Source: Gimibacter soli
GTDB lineage: Bacteria; Pseudomonadota; Alphaproteobacteria; Sphingomonadales; Kordiimonadaceae
Reading direction: 5' to 3'
Assembly: GCF_028463845.1 (NCBI RefSeq)
Contig: NZ_CP116805.1
Span: 2,108,001-2,172,000 of the forward strand
Length of the DNA: 64,000 nucleotides
Shown here: positions 8,783 through 17,223 of the stretch, piece after piece
How positions within the stretch are numbered: the stretch's first letter is position 1
How the letters are laid out: every line of letters begins with the position of its first letter
Made by a program: the position numbers and the translations under genes
Notes under the pieces: model-generated
Told to the model about the DNA's origin: nothing
The model's input: only the letters and a program-made list of their open reading frames with translations
The model's database searches: none

Positions 8783-9430
8783 ATGCTGGTCGATGGCGAT
8801 CACGTTCATCTTGAGAGACTATCGGTGGACCCCGACGTCTGCCGGCGCTGGCCGCATTTCGCAGGCTATTGCAGGCATCTTGCGAGCGGCCTCAAGGATG
8901 CAGCGAACCGCGATCTTGATGCGTTTCTGCGCGAGGCGCGGGGTTTTGATGCCGCAGGGCGCCATTCGTTCACGGTCTGGATCGTGGGCGCTGCCGAAGC
9001 TTTCTCCCGGCCGCAGGTGCTGATCCGCTTTCTTCTATTTAAGGACATTGTCCGACCGGCACTGGCGGCCTGGATGGACGAGGCGGTCAGTGAGGCAAGG
9101 CCCGGCTTGTGGCTCGCCCGGCTTTATGACTATCGCATTCCCGACGCCCGGGAGCCAAAGGACTATCTGGAAATCGCCCTCGCACGCGAACCGGCAAATC
9201 CGGTGGCAGCAAAAGACATGGTGTCGCTGCTCATCCGGCAGGCGATCGATAACCAGCATGAACTGCCCGCCTATTTTGGTGATCCGGCGGACGATGTGAC
9301 GGCACTGGCGTATGCGGCGAGCCTGTTGCCGGCTGTCGAGGATCAGGATTGGGCGACCAGCCGACGCGAAACAATCGACTATCTTTCGAAAATCGCCGGG
9401 GAGGCCGTGGAAAACGCGGCTTTGGCATAA
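8783..9430 (+). CDS. Hypothetical protein, 215 aa
   Basis: This is a soluble 215-residue protein without signal peptide or clear transmembrane segment. I do not recognise its family. Hydrophobic helices such as RFLLFKDIVRPALAAWMDEAV and a segment resembling an alpha-helical repeat (EIALAREPANPVAAKDMVSLLI) suggest an all-helical fold. The start is supported by AGGAGC 10 bp before the ATG. It stands between glnK (divergent) and a GST gene in the same direction, with about 60 bp between them. Confidence 0.65.
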   Translation: MLVDGDHVHLERLSVDPDVCRRWPHFAGYCRHLASGLKDAANRDLDAFLREARGFDAAGRHSFTVWIVGAAEAFSRPQVLIRFLLFKDIVRPALAAWMDEAVSEARPGLWLARLYDYRIPDAREPKDYLEIALAREPANPVAAKDMVSLLIRQAIDNQHELPAYFGDPADDVTALAYAASLLPAVEDQDWATSRRETIDYLSKIAGEAVENAALA

Positions 9431-9490
9431 TCAAGGGCCGGGCAATGCACCCGGCCTTAACCTCACGACACGACACAAGGAGAGACAAAA

Positions 9491-10075
9491 ATGCTGACTG
9501 TTTATGGTGACAAGCGATCAGGCAATTGCCTGAAGGTGACCTACGTGGCCGACCATCTGGGTATCCCCTACAAATGGGTTGATACCGACATCATGAAGGG
9601 TGAGGCGAAGCGGCCCGAGATCATGGCGGTGAACCCGGCAGGGCAGGTGCCGACCATCGTGATGACCGATGGCCGCGGTATGGGCCAGTCGAATGCGATC
9701 ATTCGTTATCTGGCTGGCGGCAGCCATTTGATTCCCGAAGATCCGTGGGAACGCGCCAAGATGGATGAATGGCTCTTTTGGGAACAATATAGCCACGAAC
9801 CCACAATCGCCGTTGCCCGCTTTCAGCGGCTCTATCTGGGCTGGGAGGAGGGTCAGGTTGATGCCAAGCTGATGCAGAAAGGCAATGCGGCGCTTGATCT
9901 GATGGAAAACCATCTGGACGGCCATGGCTGGCTTGTCGGTCCCCATTGCAGCCTCGCCGATGTGGCGCTGATCGCCTACACCCAGTTTGCCGAGGATGGC
10001 GGCTTCTCGCTGGAAAGGCGACCAAAGATCCGCGCGTGGCTGGATCGGACTAAGGCCTATCTCGTTTCTGGTTGA
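9491..10075 (+). CDS. Glutathione S-transferase family protein
   Basis: The 194-residue protein has an N-terminal thioredoxin-like domain (residues 1-80; VNPAGQVPTIV with the cis-proline, then QSNAIIRYL) and a C-terminal all-helical domain ending in LVGPHCSLADVALIAYT. Ser or Cys at residues 11-13 (RSGNCLK) may be the catalytic position. An AAGGAGAG ribosome-binding site lies before the ATG. The substrate is not predictable. Confidence 0.88.
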   Translation: MLTVYGDKRSGNCLKVTYVADHLGIPYKWVDTDIMKGEAKRPEIMAVNPAGQVPTIVMTDGRGMGQSNAIIRYLAGGSHLIPEDPWERAKMDEWLFWEQYSHEPTIAVARFQRLYLGWEEGQVDAKLMQKGNAALDLMENHLDGHGWLVGPHCSLADVALIAYTQFAEDGGFSLERRPKIRAWLDRTKAYLVSG

Positions 10076-10102
10076 GCGCCTGACGGGACAACTTTCTTGG
10101 CA

Positions 10103-10137
10103 AAAACGGACAATTCGTGAATTCGAATTGCCCGTTT
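10103..10137 (+). terminator. Hairpin terminator or strong dyad after the GST gene
   Basis: The arms AAAACGG-A-CAATTCG and CGAATTG-C-CCGTTTT form a long stem with one mismatch and a 6-nt loop, ending in a T run. It is 28 bp past the stop and 71 bp before the porin start. Confidence 0.7.
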
Positions 10138-10207
10138 TACCAATTATTTAGGATATTGTATGGTACGCGAGTAGTTCCGGTGCTTCTTCATATATGGGGA
10201 GACGAAT

Positions 10208-11518
10208 ATGAAACGGAGCTTTATGGCCCCCGGCCTTCTTTCGCTGTTGCTTGCCACATCCCTCACACCGCCCGCCCTCGCGCAGTCAGCTGCAGAGGAC
10301 AAGGAAACCATTTCGCGCCTTGAAGCGCGGGTCGCAGCCCTTGAAGCGCTCGTTCAGAAGCTTGTCGGTGCTGGCAGCGAAGTTCAGGTTGCTGAAAAGC
10401 GCGAAGTGCCGGCCAATGTCGCCGTGGTTGCCAGCAAGGACCCGGCGCCTGCCGTTGCAACAGCCGATGGCAGCCTTACCTTCAATATCCGCGGCCGCAT
10501 GATGGCCGATTGGGGCATGGGCAGCGACGACCGCGATACGTTCGATTATTCCGGCACCAAGCTCCGCGCCGCGTGGTTCGGCCTTGAGGGAAAGGCCGGT
10601 CCGGATATCGCCTATCGCTTTGAAGCCGATTTCGGCGCCAACAGCGTATCGGTGAAAGATGCTTTCGTCGCCTTCACGCAGGGTGACTGGACCTATACGG
10701 TAGGCCACAGCAAGGTGCCGAACTCGCTGGAATGGCTGACACCGGTCAGCCTGACCAGCGTTCTGGAGCGCAGCGCCTTCCGCAACGCCTTCGGGCTTGA
10801 GCGCGGCATGGGCATCAAGGCGAGCACCGAGGGAGAAAACTGGGGCTTCACGGCAGGTGTCTTCCAGGGCACCAACGAAGCCGTTGCCAACACGGACGAG
10901 GGCGTCACCACGGCCCTGCGTGGCACCTATGGCGGCAAGCTGGAAACTGACGGCGCCTGGATGGTCGGCCTTTCGGGCCGCTGGCGGAAATTCCCCGATG
11001 CCCGCCTCGCCTACCGCTCCAAGGGTACGTCCAACCAGTCCGGTACGCTCATCAGCTTTACCGGGCAGGAAGAGGACATGATGGTTGGCGCGGAAGCCGC
11101 CTTCTCGAACGGGCCTTTCTATGGCGCTGCGGAATTTGCTGTTCTTGATGCCAAAGACATTGGCCCCGCTGGCGAAAGCGGCGGCTTCTCGGGCGGTTAT
11201 GCCGAGATCGGCTATGTCCTGACAGGCGAAACCCGCCCGCTTGACCCTGCTGGCGGTGTATGGGGGCGGCCGAAGGTCGCCAATCCCCTCGGCGAGGGTG
11301 GCAGCGGCATGTGGATGCTGACCGGACGCTATGACCGTGTCGAGCTCAATGGCGGCGGCATTACGGGCGGCGAGATGGAAAGCTATATCCTCAGCCTCAG
11401 CTGGTACATGAACCGTTATCTTCGGACCATTGTTGAATATGGCCATTCGGATGTTTCGATCCCCGGCCTTGATAATGGTGCCGACATGATCGGGCTGCGG
11501 CTTGGCGTCGATTGGTAA
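10208..11518 (+). CDS. OprP/OprO-like outer-membrane porin
   Basis: The 436-residue protein has a signal peptide cleaved after about residue 25 (PPALAQS), a short N-terminal coiled coil (DKETISRLEARVAALEALVQ) and a beta-barrel of the phosphate-selective porin O/P family. Family-like segments include FNIRGRMMADWG, YRFEADFGANSVSVKDAFVAF and the C-terminal barrel strand ending in Trp. Ion specificity cannot be read; no pst or pho genes are adjacent. A GGGGAGA site precedes the ATG. Confidence 0.85.
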   Translation: MKRSFMAPGLLSLLLATSLTPPALAQSAAEDKETISRLEARVAALEALVQKLVGAGSEVQVAEKREVPANVAVVASKDPAPAVATADGSLTFNIRGRMMADWGMGSDDRDTFDYSGTKLRAAWFGLEGKAGPDIAYRFEADFGANSVSVKDAFVAFTQGDWTYTVGHSKVPNSLEWLTPVSLTSVLERSAFRNAFGLERGMGIKASTEGENWGFTAGVFQGTNEAVANTDEGVTTALRGTYGGKLETDGAWMVGLSGRWRKFPDARLAYRSKGTSNQSGTLISFTGQEEDMMVGAEAAFSNGPFYGAAEFAVLDAKDIGPAGESGGFSGGYAEIGYVLTGETRPLDPAGGVWGRPKVANPLGEGGSGMWMLTGRYDRVELNGGGITGGEMESYILSLSWYMNRYLRTIVEYGHSDVSIPGLDNGADMIGLRLGVDW

Positions 11519-11566
11519 TGAGAGACTAGTTTGTTTTTCTGCGGCTGATCGGAAAGGGAGGCCAGA

Positions 11567-12172
11567 ATGAAACTTGGTTCACGTCTTATGAGATCATTGG
11601 GGCAGGGCGTGCTGGCGGGTGGCTTGCTGACGGCTTTCACGCTGCCTGCTGCGGCGCAGTCCGCCAGCCTGATCGACGACAAGGTGATTGCTGAAATTCG
11701 CGAGATTCTGGCCCATCCCGTGGTGCAGATGACCGTCCGTTCCCAGAACCGGAAATACGGCAATCTTGCGCAGTCTGAAATCGACAAGCTGGATGCCCAG
11801 TGGGTGCAGGAACGCCAGCAGGATGACCAGCCGCTGATTGCGGCAGCACTGAATAACCCGGCGTCGATGTATCTGACCCAGATACAGGCAGAATCGCTGG
11901 GGCTTTTTACAGAGATTTTCATCACCGATCAGAACGGCCTGAATGCGGGCCAAAGTTCGATCACGTCCGATTACTGGCAGGGTGATGAAGCCAAATTCAA
12001 GAATACATTCGGTGTCGGGCCAAGCGCTGTCTTCGTTGATGAGCCCGAGCGCGATGATGATACAAAAACCGTCCGTTCGCAGGCAAACGTGACAATCACG
12101 GATGAAAGTGGCCGCGCAATCGGCCACGCGACATTCGAGGTTAACCTGACCGAACTTGCCCGGCGCCAGTAG
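11567..12172 (+). CDS. Secreted PDC/Cache-like sensor protein
   Basis: The 201-residue protein has a signal peptide (cleavage about LPAAAQS, residue 31) and a single periplasmic domain. The helix-strand layout with [13 protein letters not shown], then [12 protein letters not shown], and a closing strand [19 protein letters not shown] is typical of PDC (Cache) sensor domains, which usually sit inside receptors rather than alone. It lies 11 bp upstream of a chemoreceptor gene in the same direction. The likely role is a separate ligand-binding subunit for that receptor. This role is inference. Confidence 0.65.
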   Translation: MKLGSRLMRSLGQGVLAGGLLTAFTLPAAAQSASLIDDKVIAEIREILAHPVVQMTVRSQNRKYGNLAQSEIDKLDAQWVQERQQDDQPLIAAALNNPASMYLTQIQAESLGLFTEIFITDQNGLNAGQSSITSDYWQGDEAKFKNTFGVGPSAVFVDEPERDDDTKTVRSQANVTITDESGRAIGHATFEVNLTELARRQ

Positions 12173-12183
12173 GAGGCCACGCA

Positions 12184-13980
12184 ATGTCCAGATTGTTCAG
12201 TAATATTTCCCTTATCGCCAAGCTCGGGCTTTCCCTCGGCCTCATCGTGCTCGTTGCCATTGCGCTTAACATCTGGTCAAGCATCGAAGCCGACCAAGTG
12301 GGTGAAGCCAATGCAGAAGTCGACCGGCTGCGGACCATGTCCGATGACTTGCAGTCGCTCAATCGCGGGCTAGAGGCCCAGCGCAGCGCGCTGCTGTATC
12401 TTCTAGTCACCGCAGACCGCTCTATCCTGCCGCAATATGATCGCGGGGTTGAGCAGTTCGATGCGGCTTACAAACGCTTCCGTGCTGGGCTTGATTCCGA
12501 TACCGGCATGCAGCGCGAGATCAGTGATCTTGAAACCCTGCACACAAAGGCGATTGAGTGGCGCACGGGTTATGCCCAGCTGCAGTTGCAGCAGGCACGC
12601 AATTACAAAACGCTGAACCTTGCGAAAGCCGTTGAAGTATCGGGCGAGCCCGGCGACCTGTTTGCTGAAATCGAGAATCTGAGCGCTGCACTCAATACCG
12701 GGATGAATGAAAAGGCGCAGGCAGCGACCTTCAATGCCGGCATGGCGCTGGAGCGGCTCAACCTCGTGAAGACGATATCGCTCGGCTCCACGCTTGTGAT
12801 TTCCGGGCTGGTGATCTGGATGATGCTGCATTTCGTGGCAAAGCCGATCCGGGCCATGACCCGCGCAATGACAGATATCGCCAAGGGTGCCCTGAATACC
12901 GACGTGCCATCCACGGATTCCGCGGACGAAGTGGGTGACATGGCCCGTGCGGTCGAGGTTTTCAAATCGAACGCGATCGAGCGCCAGCGTCTGGAAGCCG
13001 AAGCTGAAGAACAGCGCCAACAGGAAGCGCGGCGGGAGCGTGACGAGCGTGAGCGGGAGGAACGCGAACGCGAGATCGAGTCCGAACGTCAGGCCGAAAT
13101 CCTGCGCCGCCGCGAGGAGAAGGAAGCCCGGATCGTCAGCCTGATTACCGAGTATGACTCCTCGGCGCAGGGTGATTTCGCGCGTGTTACCCAGATTGTC
13201 GACCTGCTGAATGATGTGTCGAACACCATGTCGAGCGCTGCTGTCACCACGCAAGAACAGGCGAACAATGTGGCGCGGGCGGCCGTCAGTTCCAGCGAGA
13301 ATGTCCAGTCGGTTGCAAGCGTGACCGAGGAGATGGACAGCAGCGTGCAGGAAATTGCCCAGCAGATCGATCGTACCTCCCGCCGTACGGCGGACGCGGC
13401 CGAGCTTGTCTCCCGCACGCGGACAGATATGCGTGCACTTGAAGATTCGGCTGTGGCCATTGGCAATGTGATGAAGCTGATCAGCGACATTGCCGAACAG
13501 ACGAACCTTCTGGCGCTCAATGCCACCATCGAAGCCGCCCGTGCGGGCGATGCCGGCCGCGGCTTTGCCGTGGTGGCGGGCGAGGTGAAAAACCTGGCGA
13601 GCCAGACCGGCAATGCCACGAACGAGATCCGTGCCCAGATCGAGGCCGTGCAGGACCAGACCAAATCGGTCGCTGAAGCCATCTCGAATATCGAGGCGGT
13701 CACGCGGGAGATCACCGATATGGCGGCAGCCATCGCCTCCGCGGTGGAAGAGCAGCGCGCCGCGACGAACGAGATTGCCCGCAGCGTTTCGCACGCGGCC
13801 TCCAACACATCGGAGGTCAGCACCAGCATCACCTCGGTGGCCGAAGCGGCGGAATCGAACAGTCAGGTCGCGGTACGGGTCGCAAGCTCGTCGCAGGAGC
13901 TGAAAGTGACGTCCGACCAGATCCGCACGGTCACCCAGCGCTTCATCGAAACGATCAAGCACGAGGCGCTTGCCTCCTGA
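12184..13980 (+). CDS. Methyl-accepting chemotaxis protein
   Basis: The 598-residue receptor has a first membrane helix at about residues 10-30, a periplasmic helical domain to about 195, a second helix at about 200-220, a HAMP domain at about 220-272 and a charged coiled coil at 275-325. The cytoplasmic signalling domain ends at about 590. The hairpin tip [20 protein letters not shown] and [10 protein letters not shown] are intact. No CheR/CheB-docking pentapeptide is seen at the C terminus. An AGGAGG site precedes the start. It appears co-transcribed with the secreted PDC-like gene upstream. Confidence 0.93.
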   Translation: MSRLFSNISLIAKLGLSLGLIVLVAIALNIWSSIEADQVGEANAEVDRLRTMSDDLQSLNRGLEAQRSALLYLLVTADRSILPQYDRGVEQFDAAYKRFRAGLDSDTGMQREISDLETLHTKAIEWRTGYAQLQLQQARNYKTLNLAKAVEVSGEPGDLFAEIENLSAALNTGMNEKAQAATFNAGMALERLNLVKTISLGSTLVISGLVIWMMLHFVAKPIRAMTRAMTDIAKGALNTDVPSTDSADEVGDMARAVEVFKSNAIERQRLEAEAEEQRQQEARRERDEREREEREREIESERQAEILRRREEKEARIVSLITEYDSSAQGDFARVTQIVDLLNDVSNTMSSAAVTTQEQANNVARAAVSSSENVQSVASVTEEMDSSVQEIAQQIDRTSRRTADAAELVSRTRTDMRALEDSAVAIGNVMKLISDIAEQTNLLALNATIEAARAGDAGRGFAVVAGEVKNLASQTGNATNEIRAQIEAVQDQTKSVAEAISNIEAVTREITDMAAAIASAVEEQRAATNEIARSVSHAASNTSEVSTSITSVAEAAESNSQVAVRVASSSQELKVTSDQIRTVTQRFIETIKHEALAS

Positions 13981-14002
13981 TCGAACAGAGCTTCTGGAAA
14001 AC

Positions 14003-14030
14003 AAAAGGGCGCCCATCGTGGCGCCCTTTT
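14003..14030. terminator. Bidirectional hairpin terminator
   Basis: A perfect 7-bp stem GGGCGCC/GGCGCCC (14007-14026) is flanked by AAAA and TTTT. It separates the chemoreceptor from a convergent gene. Confidence 0.88.
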
Positions 14031-14044
14031 TCATGTGTCGGGTT

Positions 14045-15187
14045 TCAATGGTCCTCGTCGAACCGGTCGATGGAGGCGAAAAGGGCGGTCAGCACCTTGC
14101 GGTCGTCCTCGGGTATCTCCGGCCGCCAGATTTCGAACAGCATGACGGTGCGGTCAGAGGTGCCGCGGTTCCATGCCTCATGCTCGAAACTGTCGTCAAA
14201 AATGAAAAGCTTGCCTTCCTGCCAGGTGCGGGTTTCGGGGCCCACGCGCAGGCCGCATCGGTCCGGGGCAATGAGGGGCAGGTGGCAGATCAACCGAGTG
14301 TTCAACAGGCCATTGTGCGGCTTGATGTGCGTGCCGGGCTTCAGGCGCGAAAACAGCGCCATGGGGGACCGGGATTCGATGGACGGTTGCGGTGTATGCG
14401 ACAAGGCTTCGATGGCGGCCGGGCAATGGTCGGCGAGCGGCTGGCGCTCGCCGCTCTTGTAAAGGTAGGCTGCTCCCCAGCTTGGGTCATCCAATAACGG
14501 ATTGTTGGGGGCCGGGCGACCGGGGGGCGCCTGCACATATGGGGTGAAGGTGCCATCTTCAGTTTCCAGCAAAGCTTTGAGTTCGGCTGTAATAGCTTCG
14601 GTTCGGGCTTCAAGGGCCGGAACCCAATCAAATTCCTCGCGTTCATACCATGCGCGGTGCGGCAGGCCGGGATAGAAGAACATGCTGGGCTGCTGCAGAT
14701 ACAGCGGCGTACGGCCAGTGAGCAGGTCAAACGCTTCCCGGATGCGCGGGCTGCTGGCGGCTACATCAATGCCTGCGGCTTTCATCTGGTCATCGAGATG
14801 AGCCGCATAAACGGCGATGCCTTCCTGCAGATAGGCTTGTGCGCGCTCTGCCCAGGCGCGAAGCGGCGGTGGGGCATTCGGGATATGGGCGACGGTATTG
14901 AGGCCAAGGCGATAGAAATTCTCGGCAGCCCGGCGGTCTCCTTGAGCACGTTTCAGTTCCGCCATGCCGGATATGGCGCCAATGTCGCCGCGCTGTTCGC
15001 GCAGGCGGCGGGACAGGGCTTCTTCCTCGCCTGCCTGATCCCCGCGCTCGTGGCAGGTCTTGGCTATCGCCATCCATGGTGCTGTGCCACCCGCCGCTGC
15101 AATTTGCCGGGCAACTTCCAGCGCGCGGCCCGTGGCACCCTGACGAAGATGACTTTCAAGTTCTTGATAAAGGGCAGGGGCGTTCAA
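14045..15187 (-). CDS. Aspartyl/asparaginyl beta-hydroxylase family protein with TPR-like N terminus
   Basis: The 380-residue protein has helical TPR-like repeats to about residue 130 and a C-terminal Fe(II)/2-oxoglutarate-type jelly-roll domain. The segment HIKPHNGLLNTRLICHLPL and the later FEHEAWNRG supply the two iron-binding histidines, and CGLRVG and RTVMLFEIWRP complete the family pattern. Related bacterial proteins hydroxylate peptide, protein or lipid substrates. The target here is unknown. It is a lone gene convergent with the chemoreceptor. Confidence 0.87.
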   Translation of the reverse strand: MNAPALYQELESHLRQGATGRALEVARQIAAAGGTAPWMAIAKTCHERGDQAGEEEALSRRLREQRGDIGAISGMAELKRAQGDRRAAENFYRLGLNTVAHIPNAPPPLRAWAERAQAYLQEGIAVYAAHLDDQMKAAGIDVAASSPRIREAFDLLTGRTPLYLQQPSMFFYPGLPHRAWYEREEFDWVPALEARTEAITAELKALLETEDGTFTPYVQAPPGRPAPNNPLLDDPSWGAAYLYKSGERQPLADHCPAAIEALSHTPQPSIESRSPMALFSRLKPGTHIKPHNGLLNTRLICHLPLIAPDRCGLRVGPETRTWQEGKLFIFDDSFEHEAWNRGTSDRTVMLFEIWRPEIPEDDRKVLTALFASIDRFDEDH

Positions 15188-15269
15188 AGGGCAACTCCGT
15201 CAGACTGGGCAGCAATGTGGTGGCCCAATCTAACGGCGTTGCCTGAAAATGCAATTCCGCCCTCCCGGC

Positions 15270-15590
15270 TCACTCTGTGCTGGAGATTTTCATCAGCACA
15301 AGGCCTGCGACAATGAGCCCGGCAGCGGCGAGGCGAAGCGGGCTGGTGCTTTCGCCCAGAAATATGACACCGGCTGCAAAGGCGCCAACGGCACCGATCC
15401 CGGTCCAGACCGTGTAGGCAGTACCGAGCGGCAGGCCGCGCATGGCGTACCCGAGAAGCACAATGCTGCCGAGCATCGCGACACCCGTGATGAGGCTGGG
15501 ACCGATTTTGGTGAAGCCGTCCGACTGTTTCATGAAGAAAGCCCAGACGATTTCGAGAAGACCGGCGAACAGAAGGGATATCCAGGCCAT
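15270..15590 (-). CDS. SMR-family small multidrug/guanidinium exporter (SugE/Gdx-like)
   Basis: The 106-residue protein has four membrane helices with the SMR hallmark glutamate in LLEIVWAFFMKQSDGFT. That segment is closer to the SugE/Gdx branch than to EmrE. The start at 15590 is preferred over the in-frame codon at 15641 because AAGGAGAG precedes it. SMR proteins act as dimers exporting cations such as guanidinium or quaternary ammonium. I did not recognise a guanidine riboswitch upstream. Confidence 0.88.
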   Translation of the reverse strand: MAWISLLFAGLLEIVWAFFMKQSDGFTKIGPSLITGVAMLGSIVLLGYAMRGLPLGTAYTVWTGIGAVGAFAAGVIFLGESTSPLRLAAAGLIVAGLVLMKISSTE

Positions 15591-15718
15591 GATATGGCTC
15601 TCCTTGTCAAAGAGCCGGGCCGTCCCGGGCTTGAAGCCCATGCTTGCATAAGTGCAAATGGGGGAGGACGTGGCCTCGCTTCAGCGCATCATATGGGGCT
15701 GCAAGGCGCGATAGTCAA

Positions 15719-15748
15719 AGATGTTTGCAGCCGGGCCAGCAGCAGGGA
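15719..15748 (-). repeat. Copy 1 of a 28-bp exact repeat (remnant of a YdeI-type gene end)
   Basis: About 28 bp starting near 15720 are identical to the last codons of the YdeI-like gene at 16440-16468 (encoding RPCCWPGCKH). Here the motif is not joined to a full gene. Read on the minus strand it still translates as RRPCCWPGCKHL followed by a stop. It looks like the surviving tail of a duplicated or decayed gene. Confidence 0.6.
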
Positions 15749-15776
15749 CGTCGTGCAGGAATCCGGATAGTGCGGA

Positions 15777-16388
15777 CTAATTGCCGCGCGCCGCCTTTTC
15801 GGGGTTGAAGACGGCCGTCGCGATCAGTTGCGTGCGGTCTTGGCGCTCGCCCGGTCCCAGCGCACGTGTGATGACAATTGTGAAAGCGGGTTCTTGCCTG
15901 TCCTGAAACATGGTTGAGGCCAGATTTTCGTTCGACAGGTCTTCCGCGGGTTCCCATGTTTCGGTGAAACGCGGAGAAGCAAGAACGGCTTCGATAGCCG
16001 GCTGCAGATCGGCATTGCCGCCGCCCGTGATATGGCACATCGGTATTTTCCCAGATACGACAAGGACATATCCGGCGCTGTCGGTTGCCTTAATCCGCCA
16101 GAAGGCATTGGCGACCCGCAGGGATTCGGGCGGCAAGGCGGGCGGAATCACTTCTCGTATCGGAACCAGGCGGTCACCCATGCCCATGACATCCATGAAG
16201 CCTTGCGGACCCTTTTGCCAGCTCGCTGGATTGTTGATCCATTCGCGGCAGGCGGCAAGCGCGCCTTCGAAACCGGTTTCAAGCTCGGATTGGGCTGCTG
16301 CCGGTGCGGCGACCATCAGCGAGAGGATGGCGGCCATCCGGATGTTTTTCGAAATCACTTGAGGGTCAGCCTTTTCTGTTCGTGCCAT
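15777..16388 (-). CDS. Hypothetical secreted protein, 203 aa
   Basis: An N-terminal signal peptide (MAAILSLMVAAPAAAQS, about residues 18-34 from the chosen ATG at 16388) precedes a periplasmic domain with a conserved-looking central cysteine (ACREW) and a second cysteine (IPMCHITGGG). I do not recognise the family. The next gene downstream on the minus strand is the SMR exporter. The start could be the internal Met that begins the signal peptide, since no ribosome-binding site is decisive. Confidence 0.65.
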   Translation of the reverse strand: MARTEKADPQVISKNIRMAAILSLMVAAPAAAQSELETGFEGALAACREWINNPASWQKGPQGFMDVMGMGDRLVPIREVIPPALPPESLRVANAFWRIKATDSAGYVLVVSGKIPMCHITGGGNADLQPAIEAVLASPRFTETWEPAEDLSNENLASTMFQDRQEPAFTIVITRALGPGERQDRTQLIATAVFNPEKAARGN

Positions 16389-16434
16389 GCGTGGCCCTAC
16401 AGTAGGCGGGCGGGGGACAGGCAATCAATGGCGT

Positions 16435-16686
16435 TCAACGATGTTTGCAGCCGGGCCAGCAGCAGGGGCGGCGTTTGCCTTCCTCAAGATTCTCGCAGCC
16501 CCAGTTGATGCGTTTCAGGCGAGTTTCCGGCTTCTTGGCATCCTCCACCCAACAGATCCATTCGTTGCGGGCCAGCGGGGTGATATCCATCCATGTGGCG
16601 AGCGCACCGGGCCGCGAGAGCAGGGCGTCTTTCAGGTCGTCCGGCAGGTCATGGACGACACCGGCGGGGAGGGGGCTATCTGGCAT
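16435..16686 (-). CDS. YdeI/OmdA-family small protein
   Basis: The 83-residue protein matches the C-terminal domain of the YdeI/OmpD-associated (OmdA) family. It has PLARNEWICWVEDAKKPETRLKRI followed by the terminal EGKRRPCCWPGCKHR motif. I place the start at the Met at 16686 because GGAGAAGC lies just before it. Family members are implicated in peptide or bacteriocin tolerance, but the biochemical role is not known. The last 28 bp are repeated exactly about 720 bp away. Confidence 0.8.
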   Translation of the reverse strand: MPDSPLPAGVVHDLPDDLKDALLSRPGALATWMDITPLARNEWICWVEDAKKPETRLKRINWGCENLEEGKRRPCCWPGCKHR

Positions 16687-16734
16687 GGTTGCTTCTCCTG
16701 CTACAACGGCGGCGAGCATAGCGAGCCGGGACGG

Positions 16735-16754
16735 ATGGCGGAAGAGGTGGGATT
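16735..16754 (-). repeat. 20-bp copy of the tRNA-Ser 3' end
   Basis: Twenty bases identical to 16902-16921 (CCA, acceptor and part of the T arm of tRNA-Ser) stand alone here, 167 bp from the tRNA in the same orientation. They are followed at once by a perfect terminator hairpin. This could be an attachment-site scar or the relic of a second tRNA gene. Confidence 0.75.
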
Positions 16755-16757
16755 GGC

Positions 16758-16781
16758 AAAAACAGGCGTTGGCCTGTTTTT
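16758..16781. terminator. Hairpin terminator beside the tRNA-Ser fragment
   Basis: A perfect 10-bp stem AAAAACAGGC/GCCTGTTTTT with a GTTG loop works in both directions. It is 4 bp from the duplicated tRNA 3' end. Confidence 0.75.
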
Positions 16782-16871
16782 GGTCCTTCGGACCGCATCC
16801 TTGATGCGCCGGCCGGGTTGGCGCCCGTCCCGAACCGGTGGGTCGTCCACCGCACTGGCTTCAGCATAAAG

Positions 16872-16893
16872 AAAAGGCCCCGCAATCGAGGCC
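16872..16893 (-). terminator. Terminator of tRNA-Ser
   Basis: On the minus strand GGCCTCG-ATTG-CGGGGCC is followed by TTTTC, about 10 bp beyond the tRNA 3' end. Confidence 0.7.
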
Positions 16894-16902
16894 GTTTCTT
16901 TA

Positions 16903-16993
16903 TGGCGGAAGAGGTGGGATTCGAACCCACGGTGGGCTCGCACCCACGGCGGTTTTCAAGACCGCTGCCTTAAACCACTCGGCCACTCTTCCG
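16903..16993 (-). tRNA. tRNA-Ser (anticodon UGA)
   Basis: The minus strand folds as a class II tRNA. It has acceptor CGGAAGAG/CTCTTCCG, D arm GCCGAGTGGTTTAAGGC, anticodon arm CGGTCTTGAAAACCG with anticodon TGA, a long variable arm CCGTGGGTGCGAGCCCACCG, T loop GGTTCGAATCC and an encoded CCA. It is about 91 nt long. Confidence 0.97.
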
Positions 16994-17223
16994 CGTCTCG
17001 AGAAGTCGGCACCTTGTACCGGGCGTCGCGTCGCTGGTCCAGCCTTTTTGAGCGGGGCGGGCGACAGGGTGGATGATTTCTTGCGCGGGGGCGCGGGGCT
17101 TGCTAGAAAAGCGCTAGCGGGGACAAGATATCGCGGTTTTCTGCGACACCTGCCCCTAAATAGCCGATCCTCGCGGAGGCGGGCCTGCCTGCCTTTCCGC
17201 CAACTATCCTAAGGGCAACACGC

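Noticed and set aside
10117-10323. Short ORF upstream of the porin
   Set aside because: It overlaps the hairpin and the porin signal-peptide region in another frame, has no ribosome-binding site and no recognisable similarity.
15591-15776. Guanidine riboswitch before the SMR exporter
   Set aside because: I could not find the conserved ykkC or mini-ykkC motifs in the upstream sequence.
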